A program made the translations under genes and the position numbers. Below the pieces are notes generated by a model. It was not told the DNA's origin. It did no database searches and worked only from the letters and a program-made list of their open reading frames with translations. Positions 45,510-54,670 of a stretch of 64,000 nt of DNA are shown in pieces (within the stretch, counting starts at the first letter, position 1; every line of letters starts with the position of its first letter). Origin of the DNA: Cohnella cholangitidis (GTDB lineage: Bacteria; Bacillota; Bacilli; Paenibacillales; Paenibacillaceae); contig NZ_CP041969.1 in NCBI RefSeq assembly GCF_014107495.1, positions 6,249,501 through 6,313,500 on the forward strand, written 5' to 3'.

Positions 45510-46502
45510 ATGAAACTTTTTGCGCGCGAACATATGCCCCTCGTCATCCTTCATGTTGTCCAATTGTTCTTGGTACTGCTTGTATACTGGTTAGACGGTT
45601 ACCGAAACTTCCTGACGGGCCTGTATTCTATTTTCCTCGGTCTCGTATTGCTTACGGGGTATTTGATCTACCGGTACTATTCGCATCACTCGTTATACCG
45701 AAGACTGACCGACCCCATGGAAACGTTGGACGATTCCATTCAAGGGGGCGGCTATACGCCGTTATCCGAGGCGGTCGACCAATTGCTGCAGACGCAATAC
45801 GGTCATTATCAGCATCAATTGAAAGTTGCCGAGAAGTCCCGCAACGACCATCTGAACTTCATGAATCAATGGGTGCATCAGATGAAAACTCCGCTCTCCG
45901 TTATCCGGCTTATGTTGGAGGAGAAAGACGATCCTCAGTCCGCCAGCATACTCGAAGAAGCCGATCGGATGGAGAAAGGGCTGGAGACCGTATTGTACGC
46001 GACTCGCCTCGAAACCTTCGATCGGGATTTTCAAGTGACGAGAGTATCGCTAAGAATGATCGTGGAAAAGGTAATACATGAGAACAAAAGGATGTTTATC
46101 GGTAACAAAGTATACCCCGAGATGAGAATCGATTCCGAGTTAGTCGTCGAGAGCGACGCGAAGTGGCTAGGCTTCATGCTCGATCAACTCATCACTAATG
46201 CCATTAAATATTCTGCCGATTCCCATCAAAAGGTAACTTTTACGTCTTCCGTTTCCGGAACGGAAGGCATTTTGGAAATTCGCGATCGAGGGATCGGAAT
46301 TCCGTTAACCGACCGTAAGCGAGTCTTTCAGCCGTTTTTTACCGGCGATAACGGACGCAAATATCGCGAATCGACGGGAATGGGGCTGTATTTCGTTCAA
46401 GAGATCGCAAACCGCCTCGGTCATCGGATCGAGCTGGAATCCGAGGTTGGGGAAGGCACGTGCGTACGGCTGATCTTTTCCTCCTACCTTACGAAGATGT
46501 AA
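45510..46502 (+). CDS. BceS-type intramembrane-sensing histidine kinase
   Basis: 330 residues. Two N-terminal TM helices (~12-32 and ~36-57) with an almost absent loop, then HisKA with FMNQWVHQMKTPLSVI (the H-QMKTPL form is typical of BceS kinases) and an HATPase with TGMGLYFVQEI. Such kinases have no own sensor; they read the state of the adjacent ABC transporter. Begins 3 nt after the regulator stop. Confidence 0.9.
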   Translation: MKLFAREHMPLVILHVVQLFLVLLVYWLDGYRNFLTGLYSIFLGLVLLTGYLIYRYYSHHSLYRRLTDPMETLDDSIQGGGYTPLSEAVDQLLQTQYGHYQHQLKVAEKSRNDHLNFMNQWVHQMKTPLSVIRLMLEEKDDPQSASILEEADRMEKGLETVLYATRLETFDRDFQVTRVSLRMIVEKVIHENKRMFIGNKVYPEMRIDSELVVESDAKWLGFMLDQLITNAIKYSADSHQKVTFTSSVSGTEGILEIRDRGIGIPLTDRKRVFQPFFTGDNGRKYRESTGMGLYFVQEIANRLGHRIELESEVGEGTCVRLIFSSYLTKM

Positions 46503-46601
46503 GAAAGCTGAAAGGCAAATCGATAGGGCATCTTCTTCTCTTCGGGTACACTCGGGTTAGAAGCAGACATCGCGCTGCAAGATGTAGAGGAGAGTCGGAA
46601 C

Positions 46602-47372
46602 ATGGAGATGCTAAGCGTTAATCAGTTAAATAAAATCTACGGGGGTAAGGTTCCTTCCCGAGCGTTAACGGATATCAATTTATCCATCGAGCAAGGAGAA
46701 TTCGTAGGTATTATGGGACCGTCGGGCAGCGGAAAAACAACGTTACTGAATCTTGTAGCCGCGATAGATACGCCAACGACAGGTGAGGTGCTCATCAACG
46801 GCAAAAACCCACACAAGCTTAATAAAGGCGAGCTGGCTCGTTTTCGCCGCAAGGAATTAGGGTTCGTGTTCCAGGATTTCAATCTGTTAAATACGTTAAC
46901 GGTGGAAGAGAACATCGTTTTGCCGCTAACTTTGGATGGCGAACGGGTAAAGGTGATGGAGGAGAAGGTAGCCGCAATCGCCAAGAAGCTGGGAATTGAG
47001 GCTATTCTGAAGAAGAGGACCTATGAGATCTCCGGCGGTCAAGCGCAACGGACCGCGATTGCCCGAGCTATGATTCATACTCCGAAGTTCCTGTTCGCGG
47101 ACGAACCGACGGGGAATCTGGATTCTAAGGCTGCTAGAGACGTAATGGAGGCCCTAAGCGCTATAAACCGCAATGAAGGAACGGCGATGATGCTCGTTAC
47201 CCATGACGCGGTTGCGGCGAGTTATTGTCATCGGGTGATTTTCATCAAAGACGGCCAATTATTTAATGAGATTAATTGTGGAGATAACCGCCAAGCTTTT
47301 TTCCAGAAAATCATAGACGTTCTGTCGTTGTTGGGAGGGAATGCGCATGACCTTTCGACAATTCGCGTTTAA
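46602..47372 (+). CDS. BceA-type ABC transporter ATP-binding protein
   Basis: 256 residues: Walker A GPSGSGKTT, Q loop GFVFQDFNLLN, signature ISGGQAQRTAIARA, Walker B FLFADEPTGNLDS, H loop VTHDAVAA. MacB/BceA type, energising removal of peptide antibiotics from their lipid II-cycle targets. ATG at 46602 behind GAGGAGAG. The 99-nt gap to the kinase probably holds the regulator-dependent promoter, but no clear BceR site was recognised. The frame overlaps the permease gene. Confidence 0.93.
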   Translation: MEMLSVNQLNKIYGGKVPSRALTDINLSIEQGEFVGIMGPSGSGKTTLLNLVAAIDTPTTGEVLINGKNPHKLNKGELARFRRKELGFVFQDFNLLNTLTVEENIVLPLTLDGERVKVMEEKVAAIAKKLGIEAILKKRTYEISGGQAQRTAIARAMIHTPKFLFADEPTGNLDSKAARDVMEALSAINRNEGTAMMLVTHDAVAASYCHRVIFIKDGQLFNEINCGDNRQAFFQKIIDVLSLLGGNAHDLSTIRV

Positions 47373-49218
47373 TAACGTGTTGCGCAATAAGCGCACATAT
47401 GCCGCGTATTTTCTGAGCAGCGCTTTCTCCGTCATGGTATTTTTCGTGTATGCCGTATTCGCCTTTCATCCGGATCTTGCGAGCGGGAAAATTAATAAGC
47501 ATATCGGTACGGGGATGCATTTCGCGGAATCGCTCATTTACGTGTTTTCTTTTTTCTTCGTCCTGTATTCCATGAGCGCGTTCTTGAAAACCCGAAAGAA
47601 AGAATTCGGATTGATGGTCATGCTCGGCATGAGCAATACCCAGCTCAAAACAATGGTATTTCTAGAAAATATACTTATTGGATTCGGCGCGACGGTATCG
47701 GGGATCGGGTTAGGGCTGGTCATGTCCAAAATGATGCTGCTTGCCGCCGAAAGTTTCCTTCATCTCGATGAGGCATTGCCGTTCTACATGCCGTTTCAGG
47801 CGTTGGCCCTGACTTTTGCCGCATTCGTGGCGCTGTTCGTTGTCATTTCCTTGTTTACGGTCGTCATCCTTAGAGCGAATAAACTCATTGATCTGATCAA
47901 AGGGAGTACGATGCCTAAGAAGGAGCCTAAATCATCCGCTTTATTGTCTTGGTTCGCCGTATTGCTGCTAGGCATCGGATATGCGATCGCCTTGATCGTG
48001 AAGGGAATGTTCGTCATCTATGCGATGATCCCCGTCACCATCATGGTTATCGTAGGAACTTATTTCTTGTTTACTCAATTAAGCGTGTATGTCATTCACA
48101 AGAGCAGGAACAACCGTGCTTTTTTCTGGCGCAAAACGAATATGTTATTCCTGTCCGACCTTGCTTACCGGATGAAAGACAACGCGCGCACGTTCTTCAT
48201 GGTCGCTATTCTGTCTACCGTGGCTTTCTCGGCGATCGGTTCCTTGGTCGGGTTCAAAACAATGTCGACAGAAGTATTGTTGGACGAGAATCCATTCGCG
48301 TTCGAGTATGTGTCCCATAGCGGTAAGACTGCACAAACCGAGAAGGACGTCGAGTTAATCGAGAACGAGCTTAAAAAAGGGAAGTTTCAATACGATAAAT
48401 TGCAAGCCTCGATGGCGGAACTGCAAACAACCGAATCGGAACACAAAGTATTTGTCGTGAAAGCTTCGGAATATAACGCGATCGCGAGCGCCGCAGGCGA
48501 GCAAACGGCCGAGCTCAAGGCGGACGAATCGATGATGGTCTATTATACGAATCGGATCGCCGGCAACCAATCCGGTGAAGCGAAGAACGTTCGCCTTGCT
48601 AACGACGACATCGAGTTGAAGCCGGTCGGAAGTATCCCGTCGATCACTTTGCCAACCTATGACGATTATTACGTCGTTACGGATGAAATGTACGAGAACT
48701 TGGAAATCAAGCAAATGACCATGTTCTATGCGTTCGACGTCGATCAGATGAAGAAGACGAAGGAGATCGGGGAGAGGCTGGACGAGCAATTGTCCGGAGG
48801 TGAGAACCGGTTTAGGTCGCTTGCTTACGATCTGCATTCGATGAACCAAAGCTACGGCGTTGTACTGTTCATCGGATTGTTCATCGGCGCGGTATTCTTC
48901 GTGGCTGCGGGCAGTTTCCTCTATTTCAGACTTTACGCGGATTTGCCTGATGACAAGCGCAAATTCACGGCGATTACGAAGTTAGGCTTAACGAACGGGG
49001 AATTATCCGGTATTTTGACCAAGCAGCTGCTCATTTTGTTTTTTATCCCGATTGCCGTGGCTACGGTGCATGGTGCCGTTGCGTTAACTTCCATGCAGAA
49101 TATGTTCGGTTATTCTCTTATGAAAGAGTCCATCTTGGTGCTTGGAACATTCGTGCTCATCCAATTCGTATATTTCGTCGGCATTCGCGCTAGATACGTG
49201 AAACAGGTCATTTCGTAG
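47347..49218 (+). CDS. BceB-type ABC transporter permease (FtsX domains, large extracellular loop)
   Basis: About 623 residues with ten TM helices: one N-terminal, three of the first FtsX domain, two pairs in the middle, then an extracellular domain of ~200 residues (~305-500) before the last three. The loop is the site of peptide-antibiotic recognition in BceB. It starts inside the ATPase gene; ATG at 47347 lies behind GGGAGGGAA (ATG 47341 is also possible). The transporter is both resistance pump and sensor for the kinase upstream. Confidence 0.92.
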   Translation: MTFRQFAFNNVLRNKRTYAAYFLSSAFSVMVFFVYAVFAFHPDLASGKINKHIGTGMHFAESLIYVFSFFFVLYSMSAFLKTRKKEFGLMVMLGMSNTQLKTMVFLENILIGFGATVSGIGLGLVMSKMMLLAAESFLHLDEALPFYMPFQALALTFAAFVALFVVISLFTVVILRANKLIDLIKGSTMPKKEPKSSALLSWFAVLLLGIGYAIALIVKGMFVIYAMIPVTIMVIVGTYFLFTQLSVYVIHKSRNNRAFFWRKTNMLFLSDLAYRMKDNARTFFMVAILSTVAFSAIGSLVGFKTMSTEVLLDENPFAFEYVSHSGKTAQTEKDVELIENELKKGKFQYDKLQASMAELQTTESEHKVFVVKASEYNAIASAAGEQTAELKADESMMVYYTNRIAGNQSGEAKNVRLANDDIELKPVGSIPSITLPTYDDYYVVTDEMYENLEIKQMTMFYAFDVDQMKKTKEIGERLDEQLSGGENRFRSLAYDLHSMNQSYGVVLFIGLFIGAVFFVAAGSFLYFRLYADLPDDKRKFTAITKLGLTNGELSGILTKQLLILFFIPIAVATVHGAVALTSMQNMFGYSLMKESILVLGTFVLIQFVYFVGIRARYVKQVIS

Positions 49219-49249
49219 TTGCATAAACTGATAGCGGACATAACAAAAA

Positions 49250-50335
49250 TTATGTAACCTTCAATCTGCGAACATATCCGATAGCTAGCAACAAGGCTGG
49301 CACGAAAGTTTGCATCAACGTCCCAAAGATGATGAAGGCTTCCGTAAAATATAAGGTAACATCTAGTAAGTTTTGCAAACCCCAATAGCTGAAAATAATC
49401 ATCATGAGGCCTATCGCTGTAACAACAGGCCTCATGTCGACTAGATTCAACCATTGGGAGAGACCAAGCGATACGGCATAGTAGAATACCGAGATTTTCA
49501 CGAAGTTCCCGAGAACCCATATCGCCATGACAACGGATTCGAAATTATCCAAGAAACCCGCGACGCTAATGTAACGAAATGCCGTCATAAGCGGATATTG
49601 CATCGAGGACACGTAGTGTCCGAATAAAAACAAAATCAACAAGTTGACGTAGGTTAGACCAATCATGACGAATAGAACGGACAATAACCCCCACTTCATC
49701 CCTTTTTTGTCGTCTGATAGGTAGGGGAGCAAGAAGGCGATCAAGAAAAACTCGCTAAACCAAGATTGAGGGATAATCGCCCCGTGAAGGGATGGCATGA
49801 TGCCATGTTCCATAACGGGTAGTAGATTCTTCAGGTCCAAATCCGGAATTAGAAACAGCATAAAAGTTGCGGGAACCATGAAGATGATCGCGCAGATGAA
49901 CGCGCTTCTTGCCACGCTCTCTATTCCGTTGCGTACCGCGAATGCCGCGGCCAGAATTAAGGTCGAGCTAATCATAATCATGGGCGTACGAGGAAGGAAA
50001 GAGAGTGAAATAAAATCCGAGTATTGCCGAAGAACAACTCCACTGGTGTGCATGTAGAAGAGGATATATGCAAGACCGAGCGCTTTGCCAAGATATCGCC
50101 CCAAGATACTTTGACAGTATTGTATAACGGTTTGATTCGGATATAGTTTATTTAATCGATAGGCGATCAATACCGTAATAAATCCTACCAACGAGGCAAG
50201 AATGGGGGATAACCAGAGGTCATTATGAGCATATTTTCCCGTAATCCCAGGTACGATGAGTATCGCCGTCGCCATGATGGTCGGGTACATCATAAAACCC
50301 ATCTGATAAGCGGATATTTTTCCTTTTTCGATCAT
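49250..50335 (-). CDS. Spore germination receptor subunit B (GerB/GerKB-like), second copy
   Basis: 361 residues, APC-type amino-acid permease fold with about ten TM helices. It shares with the other copy the start MIEKGKISAYQ and segments such as KYAHNDLWLSPI, WFSEFFLIAFLLPYLS and YPLMTAFRYISVA. ATG at 50335 lies ~9 nt behind GAGAGGTG; the upstream part of the frame is not supported. Last gene of the operon; B subunits bind the germinant in the spore inner membrane. Confidence 0.9.
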   Translation of the reverse strand: MIEKGKISAYQMGFMMYPTIMATAILIVPGITGKYAHNDLWLSPILASLVGFITVLIAYRLNKLYPNQTVIQYCQSILGRYLGKALGLAYILFYMHTSGVVLRQYSDFISLSFLPRTPMIMISSTLILAAAFAVRNGIESVARSAFICAIIFMVPATFMLFLIPDLDLKNLLPVMEHGIMPSLHGAIIPQSWFSEFFLIAFLLPYLSDDKKGMKWGLLSVLFVMIGLTYVNLLILFLFGHYVSSMQYPLMTAFRYISVAGFLDNFESVVMAIWVLGNFVKISVFYYAVSLGLSQWLNLVDMRPVVTAIGLMMIIFSYWGLQNLLDVTLYFTEAFIIFGTLMQTFVPALLLAIGYVRRLKVT

Positions 50336-50354
50336 CGTTTCCATCACCTCTCCA

Positions 50355-50576
50355 TTACATATTAAGTAGCTTCGATACCGGCTTAAAGATGGATTCGAGC
50401 AACGTTGTCGGTCCTGCCAAATACTGCAGATCAAATTGGGCTAAAATCCATCCGAGCAAAATCAGCACGATAAATGAAGCTTTATCTTTTCTAGGATAAT
50501 GCTTCATTTTCGGCCACTCGTAAGCAACGATTGCGGCTATAACTACTGCGGTGCCGATCATCACTCTCCAATTCAT
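50355..50576 (-). CDS. Small Ger-operon membrane protein (GerD'/YndE-operon-like)
   Basis: 73 residues with two hydrophobic stretches (MIGTAVVIAAIVAYEW and ASFIVLILLGWILAQF). It overlaps gerC by 4 nt (ATGA) and precedes the second gerB by 19 nt. Small two-helix proteins of this kind occur within many ger operons (the D subunits) and modulate receptor function. The family assignment rests on context and size. Confidence 0.65.
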   Translation of the reverse strand: MNWRVMIGTAVVIAAIVAYEWPKMKHYPRKDKASFIVLILLGWILAQFDLQYLAGPTTLLESIFKPVSKLLNM

Positions 50577-51778
50577 TGTTTTTTCACCTCGTCTTCCGGT
50601 ACGGCTGCCGGTACGGTACCCAGTCCCGGACGTCGAATGTTCACTTGTATATTCATGTTCACTTGGACCGTGGGGAACACTTCATCCCAGTTCTTCTGAA
50701 CTTCTTCCCATTGTTTGGGGTAGATTCGGTGAAACTCTTCCGCGAAACCCATAATATCCGCCTTCATTTCTTTTTGCACCTTCTCCAAAGCGTCTTCGAT
50801 TCTATTCGCGATGCTTTCTTGAACCGCTTGCTCCATCACTCTAAGCAAGTCAGGATTCATTGGATCTAGATTCGTTCCGTTTTGCACCAAGTCGCCCTCT
50901 GTTTTGATTTTTAACGTCATTAACCAATTGCCGTTACGGATATGCGGCGTCAGTTTAATCGATTGATGGGACGGATTCATCGTAATATACCCTTCGTTTG
51001 CGCTTCTGGGTTTAACCGTAATCGTCGCTTTCTCCAATTCCTTGCGCATCCATAATACTCCCCTTGTTAATCTCATCGAGATACTGCCGACCAATTTATC
51101 CCCCTTAAATACTCCGGTACCAATGACGAAGGGAATTTTCTCGGTTTTCTTTTCCCCTTTCTGAGGATGAGATATCCCTAGCATCGGAAGGGCTGCCGCG
51201 CCGCCATCCGTATTGAGCGACACAAGAAAGTCTTTCATCGTAACCTTCATGCCAATCTGCATATCGGAAAATCCCCTCATTACTTCCGCCGAATAACGTT
51301 CGAGAGGAGGGAGCACGGAGAGCGTCTCGGAAGCTTTGCCTTTGCTTACGTACATATAGGCTCTCTCTCTCGGTTGAGGATGACGCGCTAGAAAATCCAT
51401 TTCTTCTTTCACGCCGTTACGGGCGAATTGCTCGCCAAGTACGAACACTTTGCAATGTCCCCAGAACACTTTGCGGGGAAGCTTCGATTGAAGCTTGGAC
51501 ATCGCATCCGCGATATTGTGCCCTTTTCCCGATCTTACCAACGTTAATTTTTGCCCGCCGCTGGATGGACCGCCGCCCATTCCGCCTCCTCCTCCGAGAG
51601 CGCGCGGGATAAACACTTGCAAAGAAAGCTCAATTCCGCGGTCGTCAATCTTATCGATGGATGCTGCCGTAATGATGGCCATATCATTAATCTCAGTACG
51701 ATCCCAACAACCGTTAAGCAGCAAGGCAACTCCGATCCAAATTGCGGCAGGGAAAATGCAAATCGTTGTTTTGTTCAA
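50573..51778 (-). CDS. Spore germination lipoprotein GerC (Ger(x)C family)
   Basis: 401 residues. The lipobox LLLNGCWD, followed by RTEINDMAIITAASID, is the standard Ger(x)C start. A Gly-rich insertion (GGGGGMGGGPSSGG) follows early, and the C-terminal region VQESIANRIEDALEKVQKEMKADIMGF is typical. The protein is a lipid-anchored outer-face subunit of the germinant receptor. It overlaps gerB upstream and the small membrane protein downstream by 4 nt each. Confidence 0.93.
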   Translation of the reverse strand: MNKTTICIFPAAIWIGVALLLNGCWDRTEINDMAIITAASIDKIDDRGIELSLQVFIPRALGGGGGMGGGPSSGGQKLTLVRSGKGHNIADAMSKLQSKLPRKVFWGHCKVFVLGEQFARNGVKEEMDFLARHPQPRERAYMYVSKGKASETLSVLPPLERYSAEVMRGFSDMQIGMKVTMKDFLVSLNTDGGAAALPMLGISHPQKGEKKTEKIPFVIGTGVFKGDKLVGSISMRLTRGVLWMRKELEKATITVKPRSANEGYITMNPSHQSIKLTPHIRNGNWLMTLKIKTEGDLVQNGTNLDPMNPDLLRVMEQAVQESIANRIEDALEKVQKEMKADIMGFAEEFHRIYPKQWEEVQKNWDEVFPTVQVNMNIQVNIRRPGLGTVPAAVPEDEVKKQ

Positions 51779-52878
51779 GGGGAACGCTCACCTTTCGAGT
51801 TTCGCGTACGAATAAAGGCAACCAGCATTAGAAGCATTGGTATTAAAGTTTGATACAGAAGAGAGTAAACCGGCCAGACCAACGTCGAATATTCGCTTAG
51901 ATCCATTTGACTAGGCAGGCTCCAGAAACTTATTAACGCAGTTAGAAAACCGATCGGCATTACGAGAGGACGATAATCGGAAAGATTGAACAATTGAGCG
52001 GATCCCAGCACAAGCGCGTAAAGCACGATCGTAAATTTGATGAAATTGCTCAATACCCAGATCGCGACGATAATCGATTCAATGTTCTCGAAAAAATTGG
52101 CGTAGCTAATATAACGAGTAGCCGACAGCAGGGGATATGTAAGTCTCGGCAGCTCGCTTCCGTACATGAAGAGTACGGTCAGATTCGTAATGACTAACGT
52201 CAACATCGCCATGACTACGGAAATCGCCACCCATTTTATTGCTTTATCCCCATTCGACAAGTTTGGAAGCAGAAAGGAGATGAGCAGCGTTTCCGCAAAC
52301 CACCCTTGCGGGGTAAGAGCGCCTTTTATCGTCGGCACAAGTCCATGCTCGAGAACTGGTAAAATGCGTTCAAGCTTCATATCCGACGTAAGAAACGCAA
52401 TTAATAATATAAACGTTAGGAAATAGAAGGGGATGATGATCTGCGATGCTCTTCCGATACCTTCAACGCCTCCTTTTACCGCCAAGCAACAAACAATAAT
52501 CATACTTCCTACGATGATGTACATCGGAGTGAATGGAAGCGAAGTACCTACAATAAAATCGGCGTATATCCGTACACCGTGCCCATTCATCACGAGATAG
52601 AAAAAGAGATAGCTAAGCCCGAGCAGCTTACCGGGAATCCGGCCTATGATAAGCGGGATGTATTGAATAATCGTACGCTTGGGGTAAAACTGATGCAGCC
52701 GATATGCGGTATACACGGCAATCATGCCGATCATAGCCGCCCAGATCGGCGATATCCACAAATCATTCTTTGCATACCTGCCAATAACAGAGGGAACCGA
52801 AAGGAGCACTGTTCCTACGATAGTGGCATACATCATCAATGCCAATTGAGCGGCGGAAATTTTTCCTTTCTCCAGCAT
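51775..52878 (-). CDS. Spore germination receptor subunit B (GerB/GerKB-like), first copy
   Basis: 367 residues, about ten TM helices, start MLEKGKISAAQ. It is clearly paralogous to the copy at 49250-50335 (for example KNDLWISPIWA, GWFAETLLISFLLPNLS, YPLLSATRYISYA). ATG at 52878; 30 nt after gerA. Two B subunits in one operon could give receptors with two germinant specificities. Confidence 0.92.
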   Translation of the reverse strand: MLEKGKISAAQLALMMYATIVGTVLLSVPSVIGRYAKNDLWISPIWAAMIGMIAVYTAYRLHQFYPKRTIIQYIPLIIGRIPGKLLGLSYLFFYLVMNGHGVRIYADFIVGTSLPFTPMYIIVGSMIIVCCLAVKGGVEGIGRASQIIIPFYFLTFILLIAFLTSDMKLERILPVLEHGLVPTIKGALTPQGWFAETLLISFLLPNLSNGDKAIKWVAISVVMAMLTLVITNLTVLFMYGSELPRLTYPLLSATRYISYANFFENIESIIVAIWVLSNFIKFTIVLYALVLGSAQLFNLSDYRPLVMPIGFLTALISFWSLPSQMDLSEYSTLVWPVYSLLYQTLIPMLLMLVAFIRTRNSKGERSP

Positions 52879-52908
52879 CGTATACAGACCTCGATTCAGG
52901 TTAAGGGT

Positions 52909-54465
52909 TCATTTATTGTTGTCGGGACTCGGTTTTTGACCTGGCGCTTGTCTGGTTAAGTTCGTATTCTCCGTATGATGGGGACGTGTATCCATCATCC
53001 ACCAAGGCGCTCTCCATGCCACGTCTTTAAGCTCCGAGCCTTTAAATGGGGCTATCGTGCTGAGATAGGGCACTCCGAAGGACCGCAAATTGCATAGATG
53101 GATGATGATCATGATGACCCCTAGCATGATCCCCAGCAATCCCAATGTACCTGCAAGGAACATAATTGGAAAACGAAGCAGCCGAATCGCTATTCCAATG
53201 ACATATCGTGGAATCATGAAAGAGGCAATACCCGTAATCGCGACGACGATAACCATAGGCGCCGAGACGATCCCCGCTTGAACGGCGGCCTGCCCAATCA
53301 CTAGCGCTCCGACGATGCTTACCGCGGCGCCTACTTGCTTGGGCAAACGAACTCCGGCTTCCCGAAGCACTTCGAACGTAACTTCCATTAGCAATGCCTC
53401 TATGAGAGCCGGGAAAGGAACGGATTCCCTGGACGAGGCCATAGTAATCAATAGAGCCGTAGGCACCATCTCCTGATGATACGTTAGAACGGCAATATAA
53501 AGAGAAGGCAACAATAAAGATAAGGCAATAAACGTATAGCGTAACCAACGGATGGTCGTGCTGATGAAAAATCTCTGATAGTAATCTTCATGCGATTGGA
53601 GCAAAGAGAAGAGCGTGGTCGGAACGACCATCACAAAAGGCGATCCTTCCGTTAAAATGACGATGCGACCTTCAAGCATGGCGCTGCAGGCGGTGTCCGG
53701 CCGTTCTGTTGTCTTCACTTGCGGGAAAGGCGAGTATGGATTATCCTCGATCATCTCCTCGATATAATTGCTTTCCAGAATACCGTCGATCTGAATTCGC
53801 TTCAAACGTTGCCGAGCTTCTTCAAGAACCGTTTTATCGGCAAGCCCTTCGATATAAGCGATCATCACTTGAGTCTGCGTATAGTTGCCGATCTTAATAG
53901 CTTCGATCTTGAGGGCGGGACTCTTGATGATTCGTCTCAATTGCGAAGTGCTTACACCGATCGTTTCCGTGAAACCTTCCCGAGGTCCCCGTATTCCCGA
54001 CTCTGCGGTCGGCTCTTCAATTGATCGCGCGGCCCACTTATTCAAACCTAGCGCAAGACCATCCGTTTCTCCTTCTACCAGTAAAACGGGATTGCCCACG
54101 GACAAGGCTTCCACGCAATCCGCATAAGACTTAACGGTCTCGACTTTGGAAATATGGACTTTATTCTCAAGCAAGCCATAAACGGACAAGCCTACTGCCG
54201 CTTCGCCCATAAGTGGCGCTAGAAGGTTGTCATTGACTTCTTCCGTATTCGTGAGCCCTTCAATATAAATTAAGGTTGCTCTCGTTTTTCCACCGACCAA
54301 GAATGGACGAAATACGACATCCAAGCAGTTGGAATAGATCTCTCGCAATGTTGTTTCATTCAATTGATAATTATCGGTCAGGGGGGAGGATGGCTTGGTT
54401 TCTGGCTTCTGTTGGTTGTTGCTTTTAGAACGGCCAGACAACAGTCTGCGATAGTTTCTAATCAA
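52909..54465 (-). CDS. Spore germination receptor subunit A (GerA family)
   Basis: 518 residues. A soluble N-terminal domain (~30-290) is followed by about five TM helices. Signatures: RRIIKSPALKIEAIKIG, DNPYSPFPQVKTTERPD, TEGSPFVMVVPTT, ESVPFPALIEALLMEVTFEVLREAG and LPKQVGAAVSIVGALVIGQAAV. TTG at 54465 follows GGGGGAGGAG. First gene of the ger operon, behind a sigma-G-like promoter. GerA-type subunits form ion channels that open on germinant binding. Confidence 0.94.
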   Translation of the reverse strand: MIRNYRRLLSGRSKSNNQQKPETKPSSPLTDNYQLNETTLREIYSNCLDVVFRPFLVGGKTRATLIYIEGLTNTEEVNDNLLAPLMGEAAVGLSVYGLLENKVHISKVETVKSYADCVEALSVGNPVLLVEGETDGLALGLNKWAARSIEEPTAESGIRGPREGFTETIGVSTSQLRRIIKSPALKIEAIKIGNYTQTQVMIAYIEGLADKTVLEEARQRLKRIQIDGILESNYIEEMIEDNPYSPFPQVKTTERPDTACSAMLEGRIVILTEGSPFVMVVPTTLFSLLQSHEDYYQRFFISTTIRWLRYTFIALSLLLPSLYIAVLTYHQEMVPTALLITMASSRESVPFPALIEALLMEVTFEVLREAGVRLPKQVGAAVSIVGALVIGQAAVQAGIVSAPMVIVVAITGIASFMIPRYVIGIAIRLLRFPIMFLAGTLGLLGIMLGVIMIIIHLCNLRSFGVPYLSTIAPFKGSELKDVAWRAPWWMMDTRPHHTENTNLTRQAPGQKPSPDNNK

Positions 54466-54535
54466 AGCTCCTCCCCCTTACGCAATAGGGATCCGAGACG
54501 CATTGAGTCAGAATCCCCATTTTCTTCCTGCTCCT

Positions 54536-54565
54536 TATTGTGCCATTTCAGCAGGATGATATTCA
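54536..54565 (-). promoter_or_regulatory. Sigma-G-like promoter of the germination operon
   Basis: On the minus strand TGAATA (54560-54565) and CACAATA (54536-54542) are separated by 17 nt. They fit the forespore sigma-G pattern (-35 near TGAATA, -10 near CATNMTA, one mismatch). The gerA start lies 71 nt downstream. Confidence 0.6.
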
Positions 54566-54670
54566 TCTTTGAAAATCCGAACCATAATAAGCCAAGACCG
54601 GATTCGCATCATAGAATAGGTCAGAACGCTTGAAAGATCATTCCATACTGAAGAGGGAGCGAATAGAAAT

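Noticed and set aside
49238..49255. ACATAA-N6-TTATGT as a second operator
   Set aside because: It lies at the 3' ends of two converging genes, not in a promoter; reported only as a look-alike of the nos palindrome.
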